From positions 8,519,669 to 8,583,668 of the forward strand of contig CM022679.1 in NCBI GenBank assembly GCA_012295275.1: DNA of 64,000 nucleotides. Direction: 5' to 3'. The stretch is from Chrysomallon squamiferum. Its lineage: Eukaryota > Mollusca > Gastropoda > Neomphalida > Peltospiridae. Below are positions 53,615-64,000 of this stretch, in pieces. Made by a program: the position numbers and the translations under genes. Each line of letters opens with the position of its first letter. The stretch's first letter is position 1. The notes under the pieces were generated by a model that ran no database searches, was not told the DNA's origin, and saw only the letters and a program-made list of their open reading frames with translations.

Positions 53615-54304
53615 ATGAATATTTTTCTCTTTATATTGGCTGTTAGTATCGTACAAACAACTGGCATAACTATGAAAATTGAGGCAGAACAATATGCAGA
53701 TATTCAAGGTTTTGGTCAAAGAATCATTCCTCGCTCTAATGCGAGCAACAAGTCAAATGTCCACTTGTTTCATGGAGACACGCTTGAAATATATTTTTGC
53801 CTGCCCGAAGACGATTTTGTCTCCATCGACGACATTGCTTTCTCCAACGATGGCGGTGCGGACAATGTAACTATAGGACTTGATGGAAATCCAATCGCCA
53901 TTTTACAGACTTGTGGACAGTGGGCTCGAGGCATGTACTGGAACGTACTGGCTTCCAGTGGAGCAGTAGGAGAAAGTCAGGAACTGCCGTCCGGTGTTCA
54001 TACCATCTCTGTTTATGATAGCGGTGACAAGTGGGGAGTTGAAATCGACTGCATCATTCTTAAACTTAAAAACATAAGTGACAACTCCAGTATTATTTGT
54101 AGCGAAGACGAATTAATTGAAAATGGAAGCGTTAAAAAACGTGGCAACGGAGTGAATACAGAACCAAGTGACCAGGTTTTCGCGGAATCCACAAACGAAG
54201 ACTTTGTTGAAACAGGCTATCGACCATTAATTAAAAGAAATAAAGCAAAAGTTATGCCAAACGAAGATTCAGAGAGCGATTCAAAGGAAAGTGGCGAAAT
54301 ATAA
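53615..54304 (+). CDS. Secreted CBM6-like protein, copy 2, with acidic tail
   Basis: 229 codons in one exon, paralog of the gene at 47475. It has the signal peptide (NIFLFILAVSIVQTTG) and the CBM6-like core beginning KIEAEQYADIQGFGQ, GDTLEIYFCL, ASSGAVGESQELPSGVHTIS and KWGVEIDCIILKL. The final IDY tyrosine is Cys here. The C-terminus is about 36 residues longer than copy 1: after GNGVNTEPSDQ comes a stretch with a basic KRNKAK patch and then NEDSESDSKESGEI. The last residues SGEI match copy 1, so the length difference is internal. NAS, NKS, NVT, NIS and NSS give several potential N-glycosylation sites. A donor at 54336, 31 bases after the stop, and an acceptor at 55619 give the same 3'-UTR intron as copy 1; AATAAA at 55702-55707. 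Confidence 0.78.
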   Translation: MNIFLFILAVSIVQTTGITMKIEAEQYADIQGFGQRIIPRSNASNKSNVHLFHGDTLEIYFCLPEDDFVSIDDIAFSNDGGADNVTIGLDGNPIAILQTCGQWARGMYWNVLASSGAVGESQELPSGVHTISVYDSGDKWGVEIDCIILKLKNISDNSSIICSEDELIENGSVKKRGNGVNTEPSDQVFAESTNEDFVETGYRPLIKRNKAKVMPNEDSESDSKESGEI

Positions 54305-54715
54305 TATTCCTGGTGCCTTTCATTGGTATAATTCGGTAAGTAGTGAAAAAAAAAAAAAATTACTTTCTGTAGAACTGAAATTTGAAAACAAAGTTTTTAA
54401 AATTAAAGAATTTTATAAATCATTTTTAATTGCGAACAGAGTGTAACAAAATAAAGAATTCAGTTAAAAATATCTGGGCGGCATCGTTTTTGTGTCGTGA
54501 TAACAATGCATGAAGTTAATTCTAGTGTTGTTAAAGAAAATATTTTATTTCAGTTAAAAAAAGAAATTAATTAACAAAATAAAAAAATATATTTTTTAAA
54601 AATTATTTGTTAAATCGAAAATAATACACGAATATTTTACAAAAAACGTATGTAATAATAAAGATTATTAAATACTCTCAGTGATTCTGAAAAACTGGAC
54701 AGCAGGCATATATGT

Positions 54716-55417
54716 ACAGTTATACCTCATTTTACCGGCCTCCGAGATGAGAGGCCACCTACGATGTACGGACACTTTTACGTTTCTCGATTAATATTCA
54801 GTAGATATGTCCCTTAGATCACCGGTCATTTGTTGAAAGCGGACGCGAAAATTATTTAAAAAAATTATTGTTCCACTGATAGTCATACCGATTTGGATTT
54901 GTTTTCTCCAAAACTGTACGGCAGTTTTATGTGCTATTTTTAAAAACAGCGTCGCCCATTTCCTGCTAATTTCAAACGCCAAACGCCTGCCCGCCAAAGT
55001 GAGCGAATTCAAACCATCTGCTACATAATTCTGATAATTCATCATCATTCCACGCAGATTTATGTTCTGTAAACTCTTTGAGATCGAAAAGATGGTGCTA
55101 ATCGGAGCTCTAGTTGGGTTTCAAACGCGATATATATACCTTACTATCAGTTTTAAACAGGTTTTATTTACATCCATCAATGAACTCGATAAATTTGCAA
55201 TTGTATTTTAGGAGAAAACCGTGATGTTTGCTATAGCAATGCCCCGGCCACGTCCATTTATGTTTGTTGTGGGTACTTGTGTCATGGATGTAAATAAAGA
55301 TTGTGAATATGTTTAAAAATATGGTCTGTAATTTTTGTCCCTCAGATACAGGACATCTACAACGCAGAGACACTTTTGCTCGGCCTCACAGGTGTCCGTA
55401 CAAGACAGGTACCAGTG
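54716..55417. mobile_element. Inverted-repeat element (MITE-like), copy A2
   Basis: Same element as 48432-49064, at the same place in the 3'-UTR intron of the second gene. The left end is ACAGTTATACCTCATTTTAC and the inverted right end CACTGGTACCTGTCTTG. It is about 70 bases longer than A1 because of an internal segment near 54905-54960. It was therefore present before the duplication. Confidence 0.7.
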
Positions 55418-55619
55418 TATATAGAAATGTATGTTCCGTATATACTATTTCATAAGTATAAAATCCTCGCTAGGTTAATGAAAGAAAATACTTTGTAAAT
55501 ATATAAAAACAAAAATTTAGTTGTTTCCCATATAGTTATATAATTTTTACATAAATGCAAATTTTTATTTCAGCATATTTATTTACTTATTTATTTATTT
55601 ATTTTGTTTATTGTTACAG

Positions 55620-55720
55620 ATAAAACGATATGACGAATGTGTGGGAATTTTACAACGATTTTGAAAAAAAATATACTCCAGTGTATCTTCTCAAATGCTG
55701 AAATAAAAATTGCAGTAGCT
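55620..55720 (+). other. Presumed 3'-UTR exon of secreted-protein gene copy 2
   Basis: Acceptor TTGTTACAG/ATAAA at 55619, block shared with 49397-49497, AATAAA at 55702-55707. Confidence 0.55.
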
Positions 55721-56692
55721 AATGTGTTAGTATTTTATTTTATTATTATTATCGACAGCAATAGTTATTTAAATGATATAGTTTTTATATAAAGTGTTTT
55801 TATGGAGGTGTTGGCGTATTTCAGTATAAATTGTTTATATATATATTTATCTATATACTGATAGGTGTGCGAAGAATCATTTTCTTCGATTCCTTATTGC
55901 AACATTTCAACAAGAAATTAACAAATAACAAAAACTAATTTGTAAATACGCATTACTAATTAAACAGAGCTAATTTTTCATTATTAAATACATCATGATC
56001 CCATAATATAAATGAACTAATATTAAGTATTTATTCTTGTAAAGAAAAAAGAATGACAAATGCATAATCTTTCAATGTATATATATGTGTCCGTGTGTCT
56101 TTGTGTGCGCATGCGTGCGTGTAGGTGTTTGGTTTAAATAATAATGAAAAAAAAAAAAAAAAAAAGGATAAATAAAATATTGTGTTTCATTAAATAATAC
56201 ACATACAGTTTTAGCATACAGCAACATTTGATAAACTAAAAAAACGGATATACATCTATGAAACTGAAGAACGGAATCTGAATCTTTCGAGTATTTACTC
56301 CAGGCAAATATATAGATTTAAGCAGTTTCTATACCTGCGTGATATTTGGAATGGATTTTAAATACTGCAATGCCTGAACGACTTATCAACAAATACTGAT
56401 AGTGATACTGTTTTGTATATTGTTGATACGAAAGAGAAAACCTTTATGTTAATCATGCACGCCATTATTCCGCAGACGAGCTACTTACAAAATGCCATTT
56501 AGTCTCTATTAAGCTTTTTAAAATAATAGTAACAAATACAACGACGACGACGACAACGACAACAACAGCAATAATAATAATAACAATAACAACAACAACA
56601 ATAGTAATAATCAGTGACTCTTAACATTGCCGGATATCAAAAAAAAACAAATTAAAAACAATGAATAATAATAAACAGAATATCATCAGTTG

Positions 56693-56694
<2 letters not shown>

Positions 56695-56727
<33 letters not shown>
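56695..56727. repeat. (TA)n microsatellite
   Basis: About 16 TA units in duplication copy 2. Confidence 0.93.
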
Positions 56728-56730
<3 letters not shown>

Positions 56731-56900
56731 TTTTTAATTATTTTTACCAATTATAGTATAAGATCTGTTATGCAAGTAATTAGTTTTATGGTCCTTAAGA
56801 AAGAAAGAAATCTAGAATTATTAACTGTGCAGGACAAGACTGAGTAAAAGCAGGTCCCGAGAAAATTAATTTCAAAATGAAAGCAGTACTACCTAAATGT

Positions 56901-56901
<1 letters not shown>

Positions 56902-56957
<56 letters not shown>
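56902..56957. repeat. (TAA)n microsatellite
   Basis: About 18 TAA units in duplication copy 2. Confidence 0.95.
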
Positions 56958-57357
56958 TTTATCCATGTTTACATAATGACAACAGGTGTGACTAATTTGT
57001 TTTTAAATTTTGTCGGGACACCACATTACCGCGAACAATGTTGCTATGATCTGGCAAGTGACTGAAAAAAAAGTTAAATGTTAATACCTTTTACATTTTA
57101 TCATATCCACGATATCAAACTGAAATTTACAAAATAATTGTTTAACTTACTGCCATAAAATACGAATTGTATTAGTTGATAATGTCGAAATTGGACAAGA
57201 ACTAGCTTTGAAAATTATCATAGTTATAGAACAGAAGATAAAAAAACTGTTAAAATTAAAGCAAACTCATTTCTTAGTTATAATATTCTTTCTCAATATT
57301 ATTAATTACTTGCGTTTCGGTGTTCTATATATTTATATACAATTCGATTTAATAAAT

Positions 57358-57374
57358 TATTATTATTATTATTA

Positions 57375-57412
<38 letters not shown>
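57358..57412. repeat. (TTA)n microsatellite
   Basis: About 18 TTA units at the right boundary of duplication copy 2. Confidence 0.95.
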
Positions 57413-57413
<1 letters not shown>

Positions 57414-57479
57414 TTAATATAGCTAGCGGAATAAATGTACTGGCGGTGTAATGTTACTTATTTTGCTCTAACGGAAAAA

Positions 57480-57607
57480 TGCTATTATAATTTACCAGTT
57501 ACGGAAAAAGCCGAACATCGAAGAAGCTGAATATCATTACTTTTTTTATCCAATGAATTTTGTAGGAAAGGATTTGTGCGAAACTGGTGTTTATGTCGTC
57601 CGATGGT
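57480..57607 (+). other. Possible first exon of the gene at the right edge
   Basis: A less AT-rich stretch ends in a strong donor, GTCCGATG/GTAAGT, at 57608. It contains an ATG at 57595 (ATGTCGTCCGATG). Joined to the exon at 63938 this ATG gives a different frame from the one starting at 63947, so it may be an untranslated first exon or belong to another transcript. Confidence 0.35.
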
Positions 57608-60600
57608 AAGTAAAGTGTGTTTACTAAAGTAGAATTTTATTTTGTCTTATTATTTGGATAAAAGCACGCCTCCTTTACTTGCAGGTATAAACTAATTTCT
57701 GGTTTCTCCTATCCAAATAATCTGTAATATTTTCAGTGAGAACTTATATAGTCTGAAAATTCGGTGAAAATAATTGGTAACGTGTATTATATTACCTGAA
57801 AGGTTTATATACACACACAATTCCACGTGGTTGGTGGTTTAAAAATGTTTTGAGAGTCATTTCATATGTGGATATTAAATAAGTTACCCAATATCAGTAA
57901 AATAACAGAAACCATATTATAAATGGAACGCGCAGGTTACATAAATGTTATCTTTTTCAATAACATATAACAATAATGATGCATTTCAAGGTTGTAATGA
58001 TGTTTTAAAGCAAATAAAGGACATTGGTCTACAATAACATTAACCTGATTAATGCATTTGTTATGATCGTATTGCAAAATATCAAAGTTCAGGTGATTCC
58101 AAACCACTGTCTGTTTATAAATTATGTCAGGTTTGATTGTAACAGTTTTAAACCAGTGAATGATCAGTCTTTAGCAAAAGACAGTTTCAGTAAGTTTCAT
58201 TAAAACAAAATAAATAATAATACACTACAGAGCAACTACTTGCACATAAAATACATGATGTTATTACACATGCACTACTGGTAGAAATTAGTATTATTAT
58301 TTCTTGAATGAAACTCAAAATAACTGTAATAACAGGGTTTGGATTTTTTTTTTTTTTAAATCACAAGTTATTTTTGGCCACATTTAACATTGTTAGTACT
58401 CTCTTTTATGAACATCTCCAGCTCAAACCAGTATATATATATATATATATATATCATTCAAACAACTGCTGTTCATCATAGACATGTGTTTCTACAACAT
58501 GTTTTAAAAGAAAGAATATTTATGTTTTTATAAACCAGAAAAATAATGTAAAGGTTACATGAAAAAAACAATTTATTTTTCTATCATGTTATTGTGTTTA
58601 TTTCAAATATGGAGTCTTTAGCACAGATAACTTTTCATGCAGCATCTGCCACAAATATATAGGATAGTACAAAAGGCAAAATGTGAGAAAACTCACTTTA
58701 ATCAGGCTACAGGTGTGATGTTTAGCATAATAATTATGTGTCTATGTACTTATTTTTGGGGAAAAAAATCTAAAATTATCAGAAAGATTAATTTTTTTAT
58801 ATATTTTTCTTAATGGTTGTGTCAAAAACAAACCAAAAACCCCTACTTATCTCCTGAGATTTAAATTTTTTTTTGCTTAGTGTCAGACTGTGATTTGTTT
58901 TATTTTTTAATTGCAATACCCCACTCTCCTTAACATAATATCTCAAGTAAATTTTTGCACAATTTTATCTTCTTTTTTACTTCTTCACATACATATAAAT
59001 TGATTTATAGATTCAGTGAAAATCGGTGATTCATAGCCATTAATAAAATATATTTTAATCCTGATTATCATGTTAAATGCTGCTGCTGTTAATTATAAAG
59101 ATAAATATATAAATAAATAAAACATCCAAAGTGATACAGTAATAAATGTATTACCATACATAATTAATTATTGCTTTGCCACAAAAATATAACATATAAC
59201 AACTTGCAGGAGTGTAGCAACATGAACAGGGATTACAAATAGAGAAAGCTTTTATTTGTTCTTTGCTAATTCATTAAATCATATTTTTAAGAGAAATTTA
59301 AACAACACATAAAAAAAAAATTTTTTTTTTTATTATTGTTACTAGATTCAGTTCTTTGGATGAGATAACAAGTAATTATATGTAGCAAGAAAAAAGAATA
59401 CATCTGTATGAGAGTTCATGATTCAGCATTATGTATATGACTAGTATATCATATATACTTAAAAAAATTATTATTATATTTTTTATTATTTTATTTTATT
59501 TTTTAAGTATTTTAAATAGACTTTAGTCTGGCTGCATTTTTTTGTGTGAAGTACGTGCTATTTAAACATCCTATTTATTCTTATTGTTAATTAATTAATT
59601 ATACTACAGTAAAAATAATTAAACTAACAAACTGTTACCTAACAAGATATGATGTCACATATGATCAATGCAAATAGTTTGGCCATGGTAACACAGGGTA
59701 ACACCAATTTGTAAATAGGTATTTAAAAAAAAAAAAAAAAAAATGTCTATTCTAGCTTAAATTAAGAAGAAGTTCTAATGCATTTTCTTTCTCTTCCTAT
59801 CAGCTGAAGTACAATTCAGACATTAAGACAAATATTTCAGATAGGTTTGACAGATCAAAACTAGCATCAGTTTTCATAAATATTAATGCATGTTATAATT
59901 TTTTTTTTTATATATTTATATATATGTATATATTTTAAAGTCTATTTACATAATTATGTGTAAATTTATGATTTTTTGTTGATCAGATATTAAAATGTTT
60001 ACATACAGTTAATGCATTTATGTACCCATTTATTGAATCAAGCTTGGATATTTGTAATTTTATGGTTTTATTTTAATTTATTTTTAAACATAAAATGAAC
60101 TTCATTTAAGACAGTAAATTCATGAATGACCTTCATGTGTATTAATTAATTTTATCATGTTTTGAAAATGACACAAATATAGCATTATCTCTTCTACAGT
60201 GAAAACAATTGTGAGTAATATACTTGTTCATGACCATGAGTAACAAGAGGCAGCTTGACCTTTGACACCTATCTGGTGATTTCAAAGTCTTTTTAACATT
60301 TTGTAACATATATACTACTAGCTATTCATTACCTTTCAGTCCTGCTTAAGCTACATCATTAAATTTATTTTTTAAAGCACTCTATATATGTTGAATGTGC
60401 CTAAATAGCAAACAGACTTTCATTGAAAATAAATCAGTAAGAAAAGACTCCTTGTCAGTAATTTAGGTAAGTGGGTATGAAGAATATCTGTTTATGTAGG
60501 TGGGATATAATGTTTAAATGAGTATTAAATGAGTATAAATGAATATTTAACAACATCTAAATTAATTTTTATTAGGTCTTTATCATAATATTCCTATATG

Positions 60601-61044
60601 CAATGATAACTTGAGAAAAGAAATGTTATCAATCTATGGGCTACTTTTAAGTCACATGCTGCGGATCATTCATAGGCACACTTCACAGAGAAGATATATT
60701 ACTTTTTCCTTTTTAATTAATTTATTTATTTTAACATTTAGGAAAATTTGCCTAATCACAATTTAATTTCATGTTAGTGAACTTCAGCAGTGAAATTTGT
60801 AGATGGACTACATTATTTTCTCTGCACGTGTGTGTGTGTGTGTGTGTGTGTTGTAATCATAAAATATGTAATTATGATAAATAACATTATCTGGCTTATG
60901 TTAGTAAAAACTGACATCAACATGTGACAGTAACATCAGACAGCTTGATTATTTTAGTGCATAAACTACTTCATTTGAAATTAAATTCTCCATATTTGTC
61001 TTTTTTTTTTTTTTTTTTTCTATTCTGTTCTTATTAATATGTTG

Positions 61045-61048
<4 letters not shown>

Positions 61049-61090
<42 letters not shown>

Positions 61091-61100
61091 CATTATTATT
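61049..61100. repeat. (TTA)n microsatellite
   Basis: About 17 TTA units with one TCA interruption. Confidence 0.94.
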
Positions 61101-62310
61101 AAAAAATGAAATAAAAACAGTGTAATTGTATTGTCATAGGAAATGAGAAATATTTATTCCCTAAATCCTGGAGGCAGATATACGAGAAAATGTTTAAACA
61201 TTCTTTTTTCACTTACAGTTTTATATTATTAAAGTAAACCTACTGCATTTTGAAACCAGCAAACATCAGGAAGATATATCATTGTTTCTTTTTTTAAATT
61301 TTATTTTTAACTCTTGGCAGTGTGAATACTTGAAACAAGTGGTTTGACATACTGTATATTTTTGTCAATGGTGAAAATACTTATTTCACTTCTGATACCA
61401 TAACCACTTATTTGCAGGATTATTTGTTAATAAATATGCTATTTTCAAACTGTTTGCTTTGTCAAAGATGTTTTGGGTTGGCTACAACTGAGTAAAATTT
61501 ATTTAAATCCCAGGTAACCCGAGGGTTAATAGCATATTGTCATTTAACATTAACTCTATATTTAACACACTTTTCATATTGTTGTCATGCCATCTTATTA
61601 TCAGGTTACATATGACTAGGTCAAGATCATTTTCTTATGTGTTCAACATATATTAGCCTTAAGTCAGACAGAACTTCAATCACAAATTGCAAATAATGGC
61701 TATAGTATACTTAATAATTTTATTTTACATTTCATTTTGTTCTTTTTTTATTTTTTTATAAGCTACTAACATTAAAGATTACCTTTTTACAAATTACACC
61801 TGAATAATTACTTTTATCTGACCTGTTTTTCAAACATCTGTGAGTGTTTCTGTTTTTTGTGAATTATAGAATACTTTTGACAGTATTTAAAAAAAAAAAA
61901 CCCATTTCTTATTTGTCTGTTTTTTCTTTCATGAAAACTAGTATGAAAAAAGAAAGATGTAAAAAGAAGGATGTTTAGAAGTTGGCATTTTCTTTTTCAT
62001 ATGTAAAAGTATGTATGTATAAATGTGTGTTTGTGTGTATCTATTTATATGTATGTAAATACATGTAGTCATACACATACACATGCATGCATGCATTCAA
62101 ATGTAGTAGTCATCTTTAGATTTCCTGTTCTAAAATGAAATTATTAACATACATAATTAACATAAACATAAAATTCAGTATTCAGTTTATACTATACAGA
62201 ACTAATAACATGAGCTCTTTATTTCTATTCTATGCTACTGCATCATATATCTTAACATACATAATTAACTTTTTAGTCATTCTTTACTCATCATGTATCT
62301 TTTTGTCTTA

Positions 62311-62492
62311 TACTTCAGAATATTCTAAATGGGTCTGTTCATTCAAAATATTCTAAATTTGTCTGTCTTCAGAACATTCTAAATACGTCTGTGTCTTCAG
62401 AATATTCTAAATTGGTCTTTCTTCAGAATATCCTGAATAGGTCTGTGTCTTCAGAATTACTATAAAAAAGACTGTGTCTTCAAAATACTGAC
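62311..62492. repeat. 26-29-bp minisatellite, about six units
   Basis: Variants of TTCAGAATATTCTAAAT plus GGTCTGTGTC recur in tandem at about 62311, 62341, 62368, 62396, 62422 and 62450. Units differ in length by up to three bases and decay at the right end. Confidence 0.85.
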
Positions 62493-63722
62493 TTTAATTA
62501 CTTCAGCATTAAATTAATTATATGTTTTGACTTGCTTCACACAAATCATGTGTGTAAATTCCTGTGCTGTTAATGGTTGCAGATTATTACTGATCTAGCA
62601 CAGAGGTTGCTTGACGAAGATAACATGTAAGCTATGAAAGTTCTTATTTTATGTTCTCAGGAGTCCATTCACTTATCAGTTTTTGAACCTGATCAAAGAT
62701 CATGGCTAATGAAACAATGGACTTGTATACATGGTTGCCAAGTACATGCTGCAACTGATACTGATACTAAACATAGCTCGGGTATATCTGTTGTTAAAAA
62801 GTAATTCAGATTTTAAGATTTGTTGATTTTCTGAGATCTGGTGTTCAGGAATTCAGCAGAGTTACAGTGTAAGTTCTGTTTTCAAATTTGAATTTTATAT
62901 GCAATTTGTCATCAAATGTATTTCCTTAATGGCTTAAGAAAATAATAATGATAAATGTGAATATGTACATTTTTTTTATATTATTTTTTGTTCACATTTA
63001 TTTAAAAATCAATAGAAGATGAATGCATTATTTTTGTTTATTTAAATTACTAAAGTTAAAAGCAGAAACATATTAGATTGTTTTGCTGTTTGTTATGTAA
63101 TGCATAAATATTACAAACACATTTAAGTAACATGCACCATATGACATATCTGATAAATATTCTGAAATATCACAAAACCTTTATTTGAATATATTATATT
63201 TTAGATTTCAACATCAAGTAGATGATAATTAAAAAAAAAAAAAAAAACTTATTTAGAAAGTGCTGTTAAGTCCAGTTTAATCAGACGCACATATTAAACA
63301 GTATTTCATTCTATATTTTTTTAAATAATTACTTAAATGTACATCTAGTACAATTTATTTTCAAAAATAATTTTATGCTATATAGGTTTTATTTTATTTC
63401 ATTTTATTATTATTTTTTCATTTGCTCAGTTACAAATTTTAAAGACTTTTTCATAACAAATAAAATTGAATTCCTTTATTTTCATACATCGTCACAACTT
63501 ACAACAAAAGCTTGATTCAGTATGAAAAATATTATATAATAAAAGTAGCTAAAATGTATCACATAATAGGCCACAATTATTGAAAACTGAATATTAATTT
63601 AACTTCTTTAATCAGTAGACTGTACACAAAACAGTTTTTGTGATCAAATATATGATGGCATATTTAATTACCTCACTAACTGTAGTAATCCTAACTGTTT
63701 TGATATAATTTTTTTTAATTTG

Positions 63723-63725
<3 letters not shown>

Positions 63726-63766
<41 letters not shown>
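63726..63766. repeat. (CT)n microsatellite
   Basis: About 20 CT units about 170 bases upstream of the last acceptor. Confidence 0.95.
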
Positions 63767-63769
<3 letters not shown>

Positions 63770-63937
63770 CAGTAGTATCTTTGAGAAAAAAAAAAAGGTA
63801 AAGTAAATGACTATTGCATACAGGTATTTAAACAAATAATATTTCACTTGTAGTTAAAAATCTGGCATTTGGACAGTTTTTCAGATGCACTTTAAGTTTA
63901 ACTTAATTTTTAATGAAGTTATTTCTGTTTTATTTAG

Positions 63938-64000
63938 GATTATTTAATGAAAATGGACTACCTGAAGTTGGTCGGAGCCAGTTTTGTCACAGCGGGAGCT
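63938..64000 (+). CDS. 5' end of a gene cut by the window edge
   Basis: After the acceptor TTTTATTTAG an open exon runs off the window. From the ATG at 63947 it reads MKMDYLKLVGASFVTAGA, a hydrophobic start that could be a membrane anchor or signal-anchor. The frame is open upstream to the acceptor as well. Too short to name a family. Confidence 0.45.

Larger units (their letters stand above)
57608..63937. other. Gene-free AT-rich interval, possibly one long intron
   Basis: 6.3 kb with no coding frame I can support on either strand. It contains TA, TTA (61049-61100), TG (60830-60850) and CT (63726-63766) microsatellites and a minisatellite at 62311-62492. Bounded by a good donor at 57608 and a good acceptor at 63937. 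Confidence 0.55.

Noticed and set aside
56877-57065. Short frames over (TAA)n and (TTA)n tracts encoding Ile or Leu/Tyr runs
   Set aside because: Microsatellite translations, also seen at 3584-3772, 44564-44746 and 57208-57417.

Overview
This is a stretch of AT-rich, intron-dense animal nuclear DNA. The genes are split by many GT-AG introns, most proteins match bilaterian single-copy families at nearly full length, and introns and spacers are packed with (TAA)n, (GA/CT)n and poly-T tracts. My best guess is a lophotrochozoan, probably a mollusc. That is inferred from the repeat style and intron-rich gene models, not from a diagnostic gene.

Layout. 0.2-6.8 kb (+): a large EF-hand/WD40 gene of the WDR49/EFCAB8/WDY group. 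7.6-13.4 kb (-): mu-crystallin/ketimine reductase (CRYM). 14.0-24.3 kb (+): nucleoporin NUP85 in 22 exons. 25.1-30.0 kb (-): TMEM104. 30.6-33.6 kb (+): N-acetyltransferase NAT9, with a one-base frame break. 33.7-33.95 kb (-): the last two exons of an unrecognised gene. 36.3-38.7 kb (-): an intronless 800-residue tetraspan protein resembling the ENTREP/FAM189 or CD20-like group. 39.9-42.8 kb (+): PSMD10 (gankyrin). 42.8-47 kb is mostly gene-poor. 47-57.4 kb holds a tandem segmental duplication, each copy carrying a gene for a small secreted CBM6-like protein, with transposon remnants in and between the copies. 57.4-64 kb is AT-rich spacer or one long intron ending in the first 63 bases of a gene that leaves the window.

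Organisation. From 0.2 to 43 kb the genes alternate strand, giving three head-to-head pairs (CRYM/NUP85, TMEM104/NAT9, tetraspan/PSMD10) with 0.6-1.3 kb between start codons, and tail-to-tail pairs between them. TMEM104/NAT9 is also a divergent neighbour pair in human 17q25.1, where NUP85 lies on the same band, so this looks like ancient microsynteny. These genes do not form a pathway: they cover nuclear pore, proteasome assembly, amino-acid-transporter-like membrane protein, acetyltransferase and imine metabolism roles. I saw no operon, CRISPR array, rRNA or tRNA.

The most distinctive local biology is the duplicated secreted-protein locus at 47-57 kb. It has matching TATA promoters, 3'-UTR introns that both contain the same inverted-repeat element, a later Tigger-like insertion present in one copy only, and a differing acidic tail in the second protein.
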